A stretch of 64,000 nucleotides of DNA, taken from contig PHBC01000006.1 of the NCBI GenBank assembly GCA_002840505.1, positions 207,595-271,594 on the forward strand, in the 5' to 3' direction. The DNA comes from Deltaproteobacteria bacterium HGW-Deltaproteobacteria-2 (lineage in GTDB: Bacteria; Desulfobacterota; Syntrophia; Syntrophales; Smithellaceae). Below are positions 52,338 through 61,987 of the stretch, piece by piece; positions within the stretch are counted from its first letter, which is position 1, and each line of letters starts with the position of its first letter. The notes beneath the pieces are model-generated. The model saw only the letters and a program-made list of their open reading frames with translations, had not been told where the DNA came from and ran no database searches. Made by a program: the position numbers and the translations under genes.

Positions 52338-54446
52338 GTGAAGGGTCTAATTTCTGTTATCGTTGTCAATTATAATGCTTTCAAATATTTGATACCTTGT
52401 TTTGTATCACTGAGCAAGATAGATAAAGATGATTACTCACTTGAAATAATTATGGTGGATAACTTGTCTCAAGATGGATCTGTCTCTGCAATTAAAGATA
52501 AGTTTCCTGAAATTAAAATTATAGAAAACGATGTCAATAATTATACGAAAGCACTAAACCTTGGTATACGGTCATCCGTCGGTAATTATGTCGCGGTTTT
52601 GAATCCTGATACCATTGTAGAAAAAAATTGGTTTACGGGGATTCTCGATATAATGGCCGGAGATGACAAGATTGGTGTAGTCCAAAGTAAGATACTCTTT
52701 TCTGACAAAAATGCCATCAATAGCGTAGGAGTTGAAGAAATTGAAGACTTTAACTTCCGGGATATCGGATTTGATGAGAAAGATGCAGGAAAGTACGACA
52801 AGACAATGGAAATAAATTTCTTTTCAGGTGGCTCGGTTTTTTTTAAGAGGAATTGCCTGGTGGATGTTGGCGGTTTTGACGAAGATTTCGTGATGTATAT
52901 GGAGGATGTCGATTATAGCATCCGATGTCGTGACAAGGGATGGCGCATATTCTATTCTCCTCAAAGTATCGTTTATCATAAATATCATGGCGTAACATCT
53001 TCTGCGTTATGTGAATACTATTGTTCAAGAAACAGATTGCTTCTCCTTGGGAAGCGTTTCCCTTATAAATTGCCGGGCAGTATTAAAACGTCCATTTTTT
53101 ACTTTAAAAATGACATGAAAAATCTGTATCACTCTCTGATTCAGGCAATAAAAAAAATGGCCGAATATCAACCTACGGAAATTATTATCAAGATTCTCGA
53201 TGATCTGAAAGACATCGTTCCGAAAGTTTTTGGACCCCGGAAGGCAGTTAACTTTTTCAGCCAGTTGGAAGTGGCATTGGATCTGCGGAAAATAAAGATT
53301 GGAATTTATGATCATGCTTTTCATTTTGTCGGTGGTGGGCAGCGCTATGTAGCTAAATTAGCGGAAACACTTCAATATAAATATGATATTACATATATTG
53401 CAAATAAAGATATTACACTTGAAAAGTACAAAGAATGGTTTGATATTGACCTATCCAATTGCAAATTGAAAATCATTAAAATACCTTTCTTTCAGAAAGC
53501 CGACCGTTATTATATTGATGAAGGCATAGTTATCAACGAAGAGACTAATCCTTTCGATATAATAAGTCAGGAAAGTATGCACTACGATATATTCATTAAT
53601 GCTAATATGCTGACTAAGGTAAAACCATTATCTGTTATAGCCATTTTTATTTGTCACTTTCCTGATGGGGAAAAAGAAAAATATTTTAGTGTGGATCATT
53701 ACGATTATCTCTTAACTAACGGTGATTATACCTCCTTCTGGTTGAAGCAAAAGTGGGGTCTTAATTCTGCATTGCGTCTGTATCCTCCCGTTGATATGTA
53801 TCATGGCAACGAAGGGTCTGATGGAAAGTCAAAAGTTATCCTGTCCGTATCCAGATTTGAACCCAGTGGAAGTAAAAAACAGCTGGAGATGATAAGGGCG
53901 TTCTGCAAGCTCTGCGAAAGAGACCAATATGTGAAGAAGGAATGGCGATTCATAATTGCGGGTGGCAGTTCAGGAGATAATTTCTACTTTAATAAAGTAA
54001 AAAGAGAAATAAATGCGATTAATGTGACCAATATTGAATTAATGCCGAACCTGACTAACTCGGATATTTTGAAACTATACGGTGAAGCATCAATATTCTG
54101 GCATGCCTGTGGTCTGGGTGAAAAGGATCCCCAACTGGTCGAACACTTCGGGATGACTACCGTCGAAGCGATGCAAAACTACTGTGTGCCCATTGTGATC
54201 AATGATGGTGGACAAAAAGAAATTGTCGAACATGAGATAAGTGGATTCCTGTTTAGCACAGTGGAAGAGTTGGTATCATGGACATTAAAAGTCATAGATG
54301 ATGATGAATTGAGAAAAAGAATTGCTCAAGGTGCGTACGAAAAAAGTCACAGATTCAATGCTGAAATATTCACAAAAAACGCTCTGTCTTTTTTCTCAAA
54401 TGTTGAGAACCGACTAAAAGGCGGGGAACCTTTGTCCCCGACCTAA
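52338..54446 (+). CDS. Two-domain glycosyltransferase (GT2 fused to GT4-like)
   Basis: A 702-residue cytoplasmic or membrane-associated enzyme. Residues 1-240 form a GT2 domain: ISVIVVNYNAFKYLIPC, IIMVDNLSQDGSV, AVLNPDTIVEKNW with the DxD-type site, and VGGFDEDFVMYMEDVDYSIR. Residues about 325-702 form a GT4-like domain (HFVGGGQRYVAKLAETL; VILSVSRFEPSGSKKQLEMI; HFGMTTVEAMQNYCVPIVIN with the E-x7-E type site). Start is GTG 52338. It probably adds two sugars of a surface glycan. Confidence 0.88.
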   Translation: MKGLISVIVVNYNAFKYLIPCFVSLSKIDKDDYSLEIIMVDNLSQDGSVSAIKDKFPEIKIIENDVNNYTKALNLGIRSSVGNYVAVLNPDTIVEKNWFTGILDIMAGDDKIGVVQSKILFSDKNAINSVGVEEIEDFNFRDIGFDEKDAGKYDKTMEINFFSGGSVFFKRNCLVDVGGFDEDFVMYMEDVDYSIRCRDKGWRIFYSPQSIVYHKYHGVTSSALCEYYCSRNRLLLLGKRFPYKLPGSIKTSIFYFKNDMKNLYHSLIQAIKKMAEYQPTEIIIKILDDLKDIVPKVFGPRKAVNFFSQLEVALDLRKIKIGIYDHAFHFVGGGQRYVAKLAETLQYKYDITYIANKDITLEKYKEWFDIDLSNCKLKIIKIPFFQKADRYYIDEGIVINEETNPFDIISQESMHYDIFINANMLTKVKPLSVIAIFICHFPDGEKEKYFSVDHYDYLLTNGDYTSFWLKQKWGLNSALRLYPPVDMYHGNEGSDGKSKVILSVSRFEPSGSKKQLEMIRAFCKLCERDQYVKKEWRFIIAGGSSGDNFYFNKVKREINAINVTNIELMPNLTNSDILKLYGEASIFWHACGLGEKDPQLVEHFGMTTVEAMQNYCVPIVINDGGQKEIVEHEISGFLFSTVEELVSWTLKVIDDDELRKRIAQGAYEKSHRFNAEIFTKNALSFFSNVENRLKGGEPLSPT

Positions 54447-54468
54447 AAAATAAAGGAAACGAATCATT

Positions 54469-55449
54469 ATGCTCACGTGGCTGAAAAAAAAACAAAAGTC
54501 GGCCGGAATGCGTCTCCGGAAGGTCGATCCCGGCGCGATCCTGCCGGTTCCTTCGCATTTTTATTATGTCCTTCCCGGTACCGGCATTTATGGCGGAGTT
54601 AAAAAAGGCTTCCATTGTGCGGATCTGCTGACCGATAGCGGATATCCCTGCACTGTTGCCACTCAGGATGGAACGCGCTCTACCTGGTTTGAGAACCATA
54701 GCCCCGTCATTACGCGGGAAGAATTAGTCAGGCGGTGTGAACCAACGGATGCAATTCTTTTTTCTTGTCCGGCAGATGCCCCTGACATCGATTCCCTGCC
54801 TGCAGGACGAAAGATTCTTCACATGCAGGGGGCCAACACAGCAGGGGATTGGAAGATGATCGATCCGGCCCGTGGGTATGAGTGCATTTCGCATGGTTTG
54901 CACATGACGTATCAGCTCCAATTACGGGGGCGCGTGGCGCCGTATGTGGCCATGGGGATTCCGGATGTTTTTCGATGGCAGGGCGAGCCGAAAGTGTCCC
55001 AAAGCATAGCCGTCATGCCCCGAAAAGGGGAAGCCGTGATCAGAGCGGTTCAACAAGGGCTACCCGAGGCCAACTTCATCATGATTGATGGATTGTCCGA
55101 AACGGAGACGGCGGCTAGGTTGAAGAGTGCGGATCTTTTTCTGGCAATATCCGAAAATGAAGCTTTGGGATTGCCTCCGCTCGAATCCATGTGCGCCGGC
55201 TGTTGTGTGATCGGTTTTCCCGGGATAGGCGGATTTGAATTCATGCGTCATTTGGAGACTGCTTATTTGATTCCGAATGGTGATATAGCCGGATTAATAT
55301 CGGGGTTGCGGTGGCTGCTGACCGACCCCATCTGGCGGGATGCGTTGCGGCAAACAGGGATGGACTTTACGAAATACTACACGATGGAACGGGAACGGCG
55401 TTATTTGTTGCGAGCTTTGGGCTTGATTGATCGTTCAGGCGGTTCATAA
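54469..55449 (+). CDS. Glycosyltransferase, GT4-like
   Basis: A 326-residue glycosyltransferase related to group 1. N-terminal LPGTGIYGGVKKGFHCADLL, middle ISHGLHMTYQLQ and IMPRKGEAVIRAVQQGLPEA, and the nucleotide-sugar site LAISENEALGLPPLESMCAG then VIGFPGIGGFEFM (about 225-260). The part near the start is shorter than in full GT4 enzymes. It is clearly more GC-rich by eye than the gene before it. AAAGGAAACGAATCATT precedes the ATG. Confidence 0.85.
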   Translation: MLTWLKKKQKSAGMRLRKVDPGAILPVPSHFYYVLPGTGIYGGVKKGFHCADLLTDSGYPCTVATQDGTRSTWFENHSPVITREELVRRCEPTDAILFSCPADAPDIDSLPAGRKILHMQGANTAGDWKMIDPARGYECISHGLHMTYQLQLRGRVAPYVAMGIPDVFRWQGEPKVSQSIAVMPRKGEAVIRAVQQGLPEANFIMIDGLSETETAARLKSADLFLAISENEALGLPPLESMCAGCCVIGFPGIGGFEFMRHLETAYLIPNGDIAGLISGLRWLLTDPIWRDALRQTGMDFTKYYTMERERRYLLRALGLIDRSGGS

Positions 55450-55479
55450 ACGACCCCTTACCTGTGAGGAGCGAAAATT

Positions 55480-57069
55480 GTGGGATTGCTTTCACGTGCC
55501 TATCGAATCAGCAGGCCTTATCGGAAGCCCAGGTATCTCTGGCTGGATTTGGGGGATCCCGGCGTTTTCATCCGGCCATCGGGACCTTTGGAAAAGTGGC
55601 AGGATCACGGGTTGGGACTGTTGCGCACCTATCTGGCTCGGGCCGGGGTTGAGACCCGGGTGGCCTCAACACGGAATGTAAGGGATCTTCGCGGCTTGCA
55701 TCATACATTCCTCTCGGCTGATGTGCTGATCATGAACGTACGCAGCGCATTTTTCCCTCTCGCACGTCATGCCGCGACTCTTTACAAGCATGCCAGGCCG
55801 GATGGATGGGTGATAGCCGGTGGTATGCATGCGGAAGTTGCACCCCACGAGATGGAAGCTATCCCGGCTTTCGACCGGATTTGTTCCGGTCCGGGAGAGG
55901 GGATTATCGTTGACCTATTGAAGGATCCCGGCGCTTTTCCCCGGCTGGTTCAGGGTACGGGAACAAAATCGATGAACGACTGGCCGCTGATCAACCGCGA
56001 ATTATGGCCCAGACCTGGTGTTGCGAAATATCTTTGGCCCTTGGAACCGACCTGCGGATGGGGGCCTTCTCCGGTTGCCACGATTTTGACGAGCCGGGCC
56101 TGCCCCTGGCAGTGCGTGTTCTGCAATGAAGCATCATATCTCCCGCACCAGGGACGCCGGAGTCCCGAGGCGGTGATTGAGGAATTAAATGAACTCGACC
56201 GGGCGTATGGGCCAATTGGCTCTGTGGTGATTCATGATTCAATGTTTTTTCAGCATCCGGCCTGGTTAAGGCAATGGTTGGATCTTTACCCCCGGCGTGC
56301 CCGGAAATGCTGGCCGTATTGGGCGGCCTGCCGTTCGGATACAGTCAGGCGTTGGCCTGATCTATTCGAAGCTCTTGTGCGCGAGACAAATTGGAATACC
56401 ATTTCAATCGGATTCGAGTCGGGGAGCGACCGGGTACTGCAGATTTTGAACAAGGAATGCACAGCGGCTGACAATTATTTTGCCATCGAACTCCTGAATC
56501 GGATTGGAGATGATTTTGTCCGGCAGGGCAAGGAACCCCCGAAGTTTTGGGCCAACATCATGCTGGCCATTCCCGGTGAAACCCGGGAGGACGCATTCGA
56601 CACGATGCGTATGGTCCAGCGCATGAACTATAAACATCTTTCCCCCGCATTTTTTGCGCCCTATCCAGGTTCCGTGCTCGGTTACCAGATGATGAAGGAG
56701 GGGTCCAGTCTGTTGACGGCCGATAACTACCACCGGTATCCGCATGATGAGAAGGTCAGAGGAATGAATTATGCGTTTTACCGGGAATTGTTGGCCGGTA
56801 ACTATGACGATGAAGTCGCCAGGCGCCGTGAACCGTCGGCGGCATTGACGAATGATCCGTTTGTTCGGCATCAATTTTATCTGTTTGAAACCATGGATGG
56901 CCGGCGCAAATTGACTTACGGTGAGAATCCGAAGCAGGCCTTGGATATTCTTCGTTCAAGGGGCGGAGCAGGGGAAGAGAATCGAATTTGCGAGGAACGT
57001 TGGATCAACGTTTCTAAATCCGAGTTGCCGTTTATCATTTCCAACCTGGGGCAAGGGCAGAATCAATAA
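55480..57069 (+). CDS. B12-binding-type radical SAM protein
   Basis: A 529-residue protein with a cobalamin-binding-like N-terminal domain (about 18-150; VLIMNVRSAFFPL, VIAGGMHAEVAPHE, FDRICSGPGEGI) and a radical SAM domain with the cluster motif SRACPWQCVFC (Cys208, Cys212, Cys215). ISIGFESGSDRVLQ and MLAIPGETREDAFDT are typical of the B12-radical SAM group, which makes methylations or ring changes. Start is GTG 55480 with GAGGAGC before it. In this cluster it may modify a glycan or lipid; this is inference. Confidence 0.9.
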   Translation: MGLLSRAYRISRPYRKPRYLWLDLGDPGVFIRPSGPLEKWQDHGLGLLRTYLARAGVETRVASTRNVRDLRGLHHTFLSADVLIMNVRSAFFPLARHAATLYKHARPDGWVIAGGMHAEVAPHEMEAIPAFDRICSGPGEGIIVDLLKDPGAFPRLVQGTGTKSMNDWPLINRELWPRPGVAKYLWPLEPTCGWGPSPVATILTSRACPWQCVFCNEASYLPHQGRRSPEAVIEELNELDRAYGPIGSVVIHDSMFFQHPAWLRQWLDLYPRRARKCWPYWAACRSDTVRRWPDLFEALVRETNWNTISIGFESGSDRVLQILNKECTAADNYFAIELLNRIGDDFVRQGKEPPKFWANIMLAIPGETREDAFDTMRMVQRMNYKHLSPAFFAPYPGSVLGYQMMKEGSSLLTADNYHRYPHDEKVRGMNYAFYRELLAGNYDDEVARRREPSAALTNDPFVRHQFYLFETMDGRRKLTYGENPKQALDILRSRGGAGEENRICEERWINVSKSELPFIISNLGQGQNQ

Positions 57070-57196
57070 ATATAATTGACGGAACCGGCGTCCAGCGTGA
57101 AAGAACAATTCCTGTTAAATAATCTGTTGACAGTCGTTCTGTGTTTCAGATAAAAAAATAGCATGAAACTATCAGCCACAAGGTCGGCTGTGCGCC

Positions 57197-57451
57197 ATGC
57201 ACGAATCACTTCAGGACAATGGGATCTGCTGCTACATTGGAATCCCCTATTTCCGAAACATCGCCAAGTTGTATATTGAACGAGGGCCGGGAACAAGGGG
57301 ACCCGTGTTCGATCTTTCCAACGTCTATCGTTACACCCACGGGGATCCGGAGCAAGTAGAAACCTCGTGGCTTGAACAGCTGAACTCTAACTTAATATAT
57401 GTTAATTTATTTACGGCGGCTCACGGCGTTGTGCTACATCGTCAGATATAA
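57197..57451 (+). pseudogene. Remnant of a methyltransferase-like gene
   Basis: A short open stretch reads LQDNGICCYIGIPYFRNIAK, then RGPGTRGPVFDLSNVYRYTH and GDPEQVETSWLEQLN, which looks like an internal piece of a larger enzyme, probably a class I methyltransferase from polysaccharide clusters, before diverging into unrelated residues (LIYVNLFTAAHG). There is no ribosome site or normal N-terminus. It probably remains from rearrangement between the radical SAM gene and the membrane protein gene. Confidence 0.5.
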
Positions 57452-57519
57452 TATTTTTGCGTGACGAGTGTTGCCTGATCAGGATTATCAATGGAAAGGA
57501 AGAATCTGACCAGCATCTA

Positions 57520-59160
57520 ATGAGTATAAATGTATCTAAAAAGATGATTTGTCATGTCCCCTTTAAAAAAATGGGGTGGAAACCAGCTATTTTCACCGGG
57601 CTAATCATTGCCATACTTTTTACTGTTTTCTGTAGCATTCAGTTGACAGCACAGGGTATGTACTATGACGAATTGCATCAGGCAACTGGATCGTTCTACA
57701 AGGATAAAGCACCACTTTGTCCCCTCGTCATACGGGGAATCCCTGTAATGAATACGAGTTATAGTGGAGCAATCAAAACTAATATTTACGGGATATATCT
57801 CAAATATTCTAAATGCAATTTTAGTATAATCAGTTGGCGGCTGTTGGGTATTTTTTTTGTCGTTGCTGGAGTAATACTCTTCTGTGTTATTGGTGGCAGC
57901 GATTTGTCCATTGGCGGATTACTCTTGTTTCTGGTTCTTCTTTTGACCGACATAACGGTTGTTTTGACGACTCGTCATGATTGGGGTCCTACTGCTTTAG
58001 CCCTTTTATTCAGACTTGTATTTATTGCTACTTGGATCCATGGCGAAACCGGAAATTATACATCAAAAGGCAATACTTTCCTCCTTGGAAGCATTGTTGG
58101 AATAAGTATCTTTGAAAAGTTATCATCATTTGTTCTTGTCGTGCCATTGATATTGATTCTTCTGCTGAGTCATGGCAGGCGGTCTCTTCGTCATGGGTTG
58201 ACTTGCATAGCTGGACTTATACTTGGGGTAATGCCCTTGATATTAGTAAACGTTGCTACATTATCAAGAAAAGGATGTTTAATCTCTGTTAGTAACGTCG
58301 CTGCTCAAAATAACTTTTCGCTTTACGGATTCGTGAAATATATTTTTGAATATTTGTCACTTGGCGGAGGAGCTATTCTTAGGCATGGTATATTGGGGAC
58401 AACTGGGACGACAAGCTTTTATGCTGATGGCTTTCTTATCGGTACACTTCTTCTGTTGATTGCCGTGATTGCTGTGCGCTACTCGAAGAGGAATAAGTTC
58501 CTGCGTATGTCTGGAATTATGCTCTTATGTTATGGAACCGTGGGAATTAGCCTTTATTTCTTGCCGCAGATTACTTGGGTGCATCACTGGATTATAGGAA
58601 CACCCTTTCAATATGCTGCCATATCGTTTGCATTTATTGGCTTGCTGGACCAAAATGGTGACATTCAGCTTGGCCGGAAATTCCTTCGGATAACCCTTGT
58701 ATGTATTATCGGCTGCTTGCTGATTTCGCGGTTATTCGGCATGATCTCAGTTGGGAAATCGCTTCTTCAATGCGATGCTTCCATAAAATGGGACCATTCC
58801 CTGACAGAGATTGGATACTTTGCTGCCAGGCAATCCAATGATAGTTTTTTTATTGCTGCTGATTGGGGTGTCGGGACACAGATTTACTGCTTGACCAATG
58901 GACAAACGGATCTCGTTCATGAGCTCTTCTGGAACTATAAAGGTCTGGCAGATATAGAACGTGTAATCGGAATAACAAGGAAAAACAACTTTTACGTGGT
59001 TGTAAAAAAACCTGAATCAGGAGTGAATCATCATGTCACTTCTCGCATAATGCAAGACGTGGAATTACTAGCAGGTTGGAAGGAAGTGCCGATTGAGAAA
59101 GAGATGGCTGGATTAAAGGCAATACAAATTAGAAAATTTCAAAAAGTTGTAAGAGACTGA
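57520..59160 (+). CDS. Polytopic membrane protein, glycosyltransferase-like (GT39/ArnT style)
   Basis: About 546 residues with a first helix (AIFTGLIIAILFTVFCSIQL), a periplasmic loop holding MYYDELHQATGSFYKD (an acidic D-E pair as in PMT/ArnT loop 1), about ten more helices, and a C-terminal soluble part (about 430-546). The layout suits lipid-linked sugar transferases, but I see no diagnostic motif beyond the D/E pair. The start is uncertain: ATG 57520 lacks a good ribosome site, and a TTG at 57457 is also open. AT-rich, unlike its neighbours. Confidence 0.75.
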   Translation: MSINVSKKMICHVPFKKMGWKPAIFTGLIIAILFTVFCSIQLTAQGMYYDELHQATGSFYKDKAPLCPLVIRGIPVMNTSYSGAIKTNIYGIYLKYSKCNFSIISWRLLGIFFVVAGVILFCVIGGSDLSIGGLLLFLVLLLTDITVVLTTRHDWGPTALALLFRLVFIATWIHGETGNYTSKGNTFLLGSIVGISIFEKLSSFVLVVPLILILLLSHGRRSLRHGLTCIAGLILGVMPLILVNVATLSRKGCLISVSNVAAQNNFSLYGFVKYIFEYLSLGGGAILRHGILGTTGTTSFYADGFLIGTLLLLIAVIAVRYSKRNKFLRMSGIMLLCYGTVGISLYFLPQITWVHHWIIGTPFQYAAISFAFIGLLDQNGDIQLGRKFLRITLVCIIGCLLISRLFGMISVGKSLLQCDASIKWDHSLTEIGYFAARQSNDSFFIAADWGVGTQIYCLTNGQTDLVHELFWNYKGLADIERVIGITRKNNFYVVVKKPESGVNHHVTSRIMQDVELLAGWKEVPIEKEMAGLKAIQIRKFQKVVRD

Positions 59161-59174
59161 AAACTTTTGATTCT

Positions 59175-59322
59175 CTAATTTGTGGCTCTTGTCGGTTTAA
59201 ATATTGCTTTGCATAATTCGAGATTCTCCCAATTGCTGACCCCCCAGTCGTCGCACCTTTTGCCGACATTCGGATTTGTATGGATACATTGACCTGGATC
59301 GTCTGATCCATCTATGTTTCTC
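59175..59322 (-). pseudogene. Possible C-terminal gene fragment
   Basis: On the minus strand about 47 codons are open without a start codon and read DGSDDPGQCIHTNPNVGKRC, DDWGVSNWENLELCKAIFKP, then a TAG at 59177-59175. The composition (Cys, Trp, Asn) looks like protein sequence rather than chance, but no family is recognised. The rest of the 59161-59439 gap shows nothing clear. Confidence 0.3.
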
Positions 59323-59439
59323 TTTTATGCCTTATTATTTATTGAAAAAATGTGTTGTATAAAAACTGACTTCTTCCTATTATGACTTTGATCATAATTT
59401 CCGTACTTAAATTTTGAAGCCGGAGCTGTTTCATTTACT

Positions 59440-60291
59440 ATGGCCTGTGTTTGTTTCTTAATCCATGGAAGCGATGCTTATTACGAAGCGGGACGCGAAG
59501 CCGTTCGCTCTGTTTTGGAGCTGACTGATTTTCCTGTGTTTGTAAGCTGCGACAATAGTTCCCGGCTGAAGTTGAGATCGTCCCGACTGCGTGTTGCCGA
59601 ATACAGCCGGTATCCGGGAGCGCATCGTTCGTGGAGGTTTCTGGGCAAATTCCGGGCGCTGGAGGCCTGTATCCGCAGCAGCAACGAGGATCTGCTGCTG
59701 TTCCTTGATGCCGATGCGTTGCTGCTTAAACCGCTGGATGACCGGCTGGTGCGGGCGGCGCTCAATCAGCATCTATTGGGCATGGTTGAACAGACAACCA
59801 TTACCGGATCGACGATGAGCCGGGCTGCCTTCTGGGAGCACTACCGCCAGCATTCACTGGCGTTCATTGCCCCGGACCTTGCTCCGCCGGCACTGTCGGC
59901 GTTTCGCTTCTTTAACAGCGGTGTGATTATCGGGCACAGACTGGCAATTGCCGCTGTCACCCGTTGGGCATTGGCCCAGATCAGCAGAAGTAGTTCGGAT
60001 CATAATATCGGGCAGCATATGATCGCGGATCAGGATTACTTCCAGGTTTGGACGAACAACCTTTATCCGGGTACATGCCAGGAGCTACCGTGGAAATGGA
60101 ACCACTGTGAAAACTGGGATGCCGGTTTTCCCCGCGGGGGAGCGCGAATCGCTCATTTCAGCAATTTCTGCAACGGGCCTGAACAGCATACAGCAGCGCG
60201 TATGCGAACGCTTCGGTTTTGTAGAGATCCGCTAAGATATATAGCGCGGAAAATTGTTCAATCGAGGGAGGAGCAAAGTGGGGTTTGCTGA
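59440..60291 (+). CDS. Glycosyltransferase-like protein (nucleotide-diphospho-sugar transferase fold)
   Basis: A 283-residue GT-A-fold protein. The sugar-nucleotide metal motif is LLFLDADALLLKPLDD (about 85-100) with DxD, preceded by WRFLGKFRALEACIRS, and followed by FFNSGVIIGHRL (about 163-174) and DQDYFQVW (about 202-209), an order found in GT8/GT77-like nucleotide-diphospho-sugar transferases. It is GC-rich, starts a new block of the cluster, and overlaps the next gene by 14 bases. Confidence 0.8.
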   Translation: MACVCFLIHGSDAYYEAGREAVRSVLELTDFPVFVSCDNSSRLKLRSSRLRVAEYSRYPGAHRSWRFLGKFRALEACIRSSNEDLLLFLDADALLLKPLDDRLVRAALNQHLLGMVEQTTITGSTMSRAAFWEHYRQHSLAFIAPDLAPPALSAFRFFNSGVIIGHRLAIAAVTRWALAQISRSSSDHNIGQHMIADQDYFQVWTNNLYPGTCQELPWKWNHCENWDAGFPRGGARIAHFSNFCNGPEQHTAARMRTLRFCRDPLRYIARKIVQSREEQSGVC

Positions 60292-61093
60292 GAGAGAGTT
60301 GACGACGATAATCGTCACGCACAACTCTGCCGCTGTCTTGCCGGATTGCCTTGCCTCACTAAAGAGCTGTTGGGTCGGGCAGGTGCTGGTGGTTGACAAT
60401 GCCTCAAGCGACAACTCTGTTGACCTTGCACGTGCCGCCGGTGCACAAGTGCATGAGTTAAGCCGAAACGATGGATTTGCGAGGGCGGCAAATCACGGTG
60501 CGCGCGCTGCACAGTCCCCGTTCCTCTGCTTCCTGAATCCTGATTGCATTGTTGAAGCCGGACTGCTGGCGAGCGCAGCGCAAGTGCTCCGGCAGCATGG
60601 GCGGTGCGTTGCACTGCCGGATTTTCTTCACGACGATGGTACGATCGTCCGGGGCTGCCAGCCCGGCTACACCTGGAAAAAGATTCTCGCCGATATCATT
60701 GAATGCAATCGCGGCTGGTCTCTGGTGGTCAGACTGCTCAAGTGTCTGCCGGGATATGACGCCCGGAGCTGGCAGTGGCCGCTGTGCGCCTGCGCTTTTA
60801 TCGCACAGGATCTTTTCTTTGAGGTCGGGGGGTTTGACGAACAGTACTTTTTGTATATGGAAGACGTTGAACTTGGACTATCGATAGCCCGGGCAGGAGG
60901 TACCGTCGCGGCGCTCGACTCTACGGTGCGTCATCACATGCGGCTCGGTTCCTCGGTAAGTTCCACCCGCCATATGGTGTTGCTGAACACTGCCCGACTG
61001 CAGTATGCCCGACGGCATTATGGAGCAAGTATTGCAAGGATACTGCGGATGTTGATACCTGAGAACAGACGGACGGCAGCAGAGGGAGACTGA
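60278..61093 (+). CDS. Glycosyltransferase family 2 (rhamnosyltransferase-like)
   Basis: A 271-residue GT2 enzyme: TTIIVTHNSAAVLPDCLASL, VLVVDNASSDNSVDLARAAG, FLCFLNPDCIVEAGLL with the DxD-type site, and VGGFDEQYFLYMEDVELGL (about 193-211). I chose GTG 60278 because GGGAGGAG lies 4-5 bases before it; the upstream TTG 60254 is less likely. It overlaps the previous gene, consistent with a tight operon running to 63688. Confidence 0.92.
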   Translation: MGFAERELTTIIVTHNSAAVLPDCLASLKSCWVGQVLVVDNASSDNSVDLARAAGAQVHELSRNDGFARAANHGARAAQSPFLCFLNPDCIVEAGLLASAAQVLRQHGRCVALPDFLHDDGTIVRGCQPGYTWKKILADIIECNRGWSLVVRLLKCLPGYDARSWQWPLCACAFIAQDLFFEVGGFDEQYFLYMEDVELGLSIARAGGTVAALDSTVRHHMRLGSSVSSTRHMVLLNTARLQYARRHYGASIARILRMLIPENRRTAAEGD

Positions 61094-61096
61094 CAG

Positions 61097-61987
61097 ATGC
61101 TCTATTATTTCGTGTCCGATACGAAGATATCCGGAGGAATTAAGATTGCCTATCAGTTTGTTGATGCGCTGAACGCGCTTGGTATTGAGGCCGTGATAGC
61201 GTCTCCGGGAGGCCGGGCTGCGGACTGGTTCCACTCGCATGCCGCGGTGGTTGATGTTGCAGCCGTTCGCGGATCGTTTAGGCCGAAAGATATCGCTGTG
61301 TTTTCTCTGCCGCAGGATTATGCTTCATTGCGCGAGTTTCCGGGACAGCTTGTTTTCCATTGCCAGCAGACCGATCATCTCATCGATCCGATCCTTGCCG
61401 ATCCCGCGGTGCTGGTACTTACCTGCTGGAAGCAGGCCACGGATTATGTGCAGGCGTACGGCGTGCGTGATCCACTAGAGGCCGGAATCTCTGTAGCTCC
61501 CTGTTTTGCTTACACCGGAGAACCGAAATATGAATACGCTGCGGCCTATATGCCGCGCCGGGGCGCAAATCTGTGCGAGGCGGTGAAGAGCGCATACAGT
61601 ACTCTGCGTTATGTTGCGATTGACTGCATGCGCGAAGACGAGGTGGCGCGTATCATGAAATACAGCTCGATTTATTTCGCCACCGCTGAACATGAGTGGT
61701 TCGGACTTCCGGCGCTCGAAGCCATGTCGGCGGGCTGTGTGGTCGTGTCCGTGCCGGCGTTGGGCGGGATGGAATATCTTAACGATGGCGTCAATTGCAG
61801 GGTCGTCGGACCGCAGGACTTTGCGACCGCTGTTGGCGAGCTTCTGCAGGAAAAGTCTGCTGTCATGCGTTTCCGGATGCGGCAGGCGGCGGTTGCAACC
61901 GCGCGGCTTTACACAACCGGGCGGATGATGCAGCGCCTTTCAGCGCTGCTTGATGGACCGCTGTCAAGTTGGAGGAGGGGAGCATGA
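61097..61987 (+). CDS. Glycosyltransferase, GT4-like
   Basis: A 296-residue group 1-like glycosyltransferase. It begins YYFVSDTKISGGIKIAYQFV, close in style to the gene at 54469, and has the nucleotide-sugar site TAEHEWFGLPALEAMSAG then VVSVPALGGMEYLNDGVN (about 196-235) with the E-x7-E type residues. It follows the GT2 gene by 3 bases, and its stop overlaps the next start (ATGA). Confidence 0.9.
   Translation: MLYYFVSDTKISGGIKIAYQFVDALNALGIEAVIASPGGRAADWFHSHAAVVDVAAVRGSFRPKDIAVFSLPQDYASLREFPGQLVFHCQQTDHLIDPILADPAVLVLTCWKQATDYVQAYGVRDPLEAGISVAPCFAYTGEPKYEYAAAYMPRRGANLCEAVKSAYSTLRYVAIDCMREDEVARIMKYSSIYFATAEHEWFGLPALEAMSAGCVVVSVPALGGMEYLNDGVNCRVVGPQDFATAVGELLQEKSAVMRFRMRQAAVATARLYTTGRMMQRLSALLDGPLSSWRRGA

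Noticed and set aside
59129..59311. 60-codon minus-strand open frame with ATG after the membrane protein gene
   Set aside because: The neighbouring frame without ATG (59175-59322) looks more protein-like; the ATG frame overlaps the end of the plus-strand gene and has low-complexity residues.
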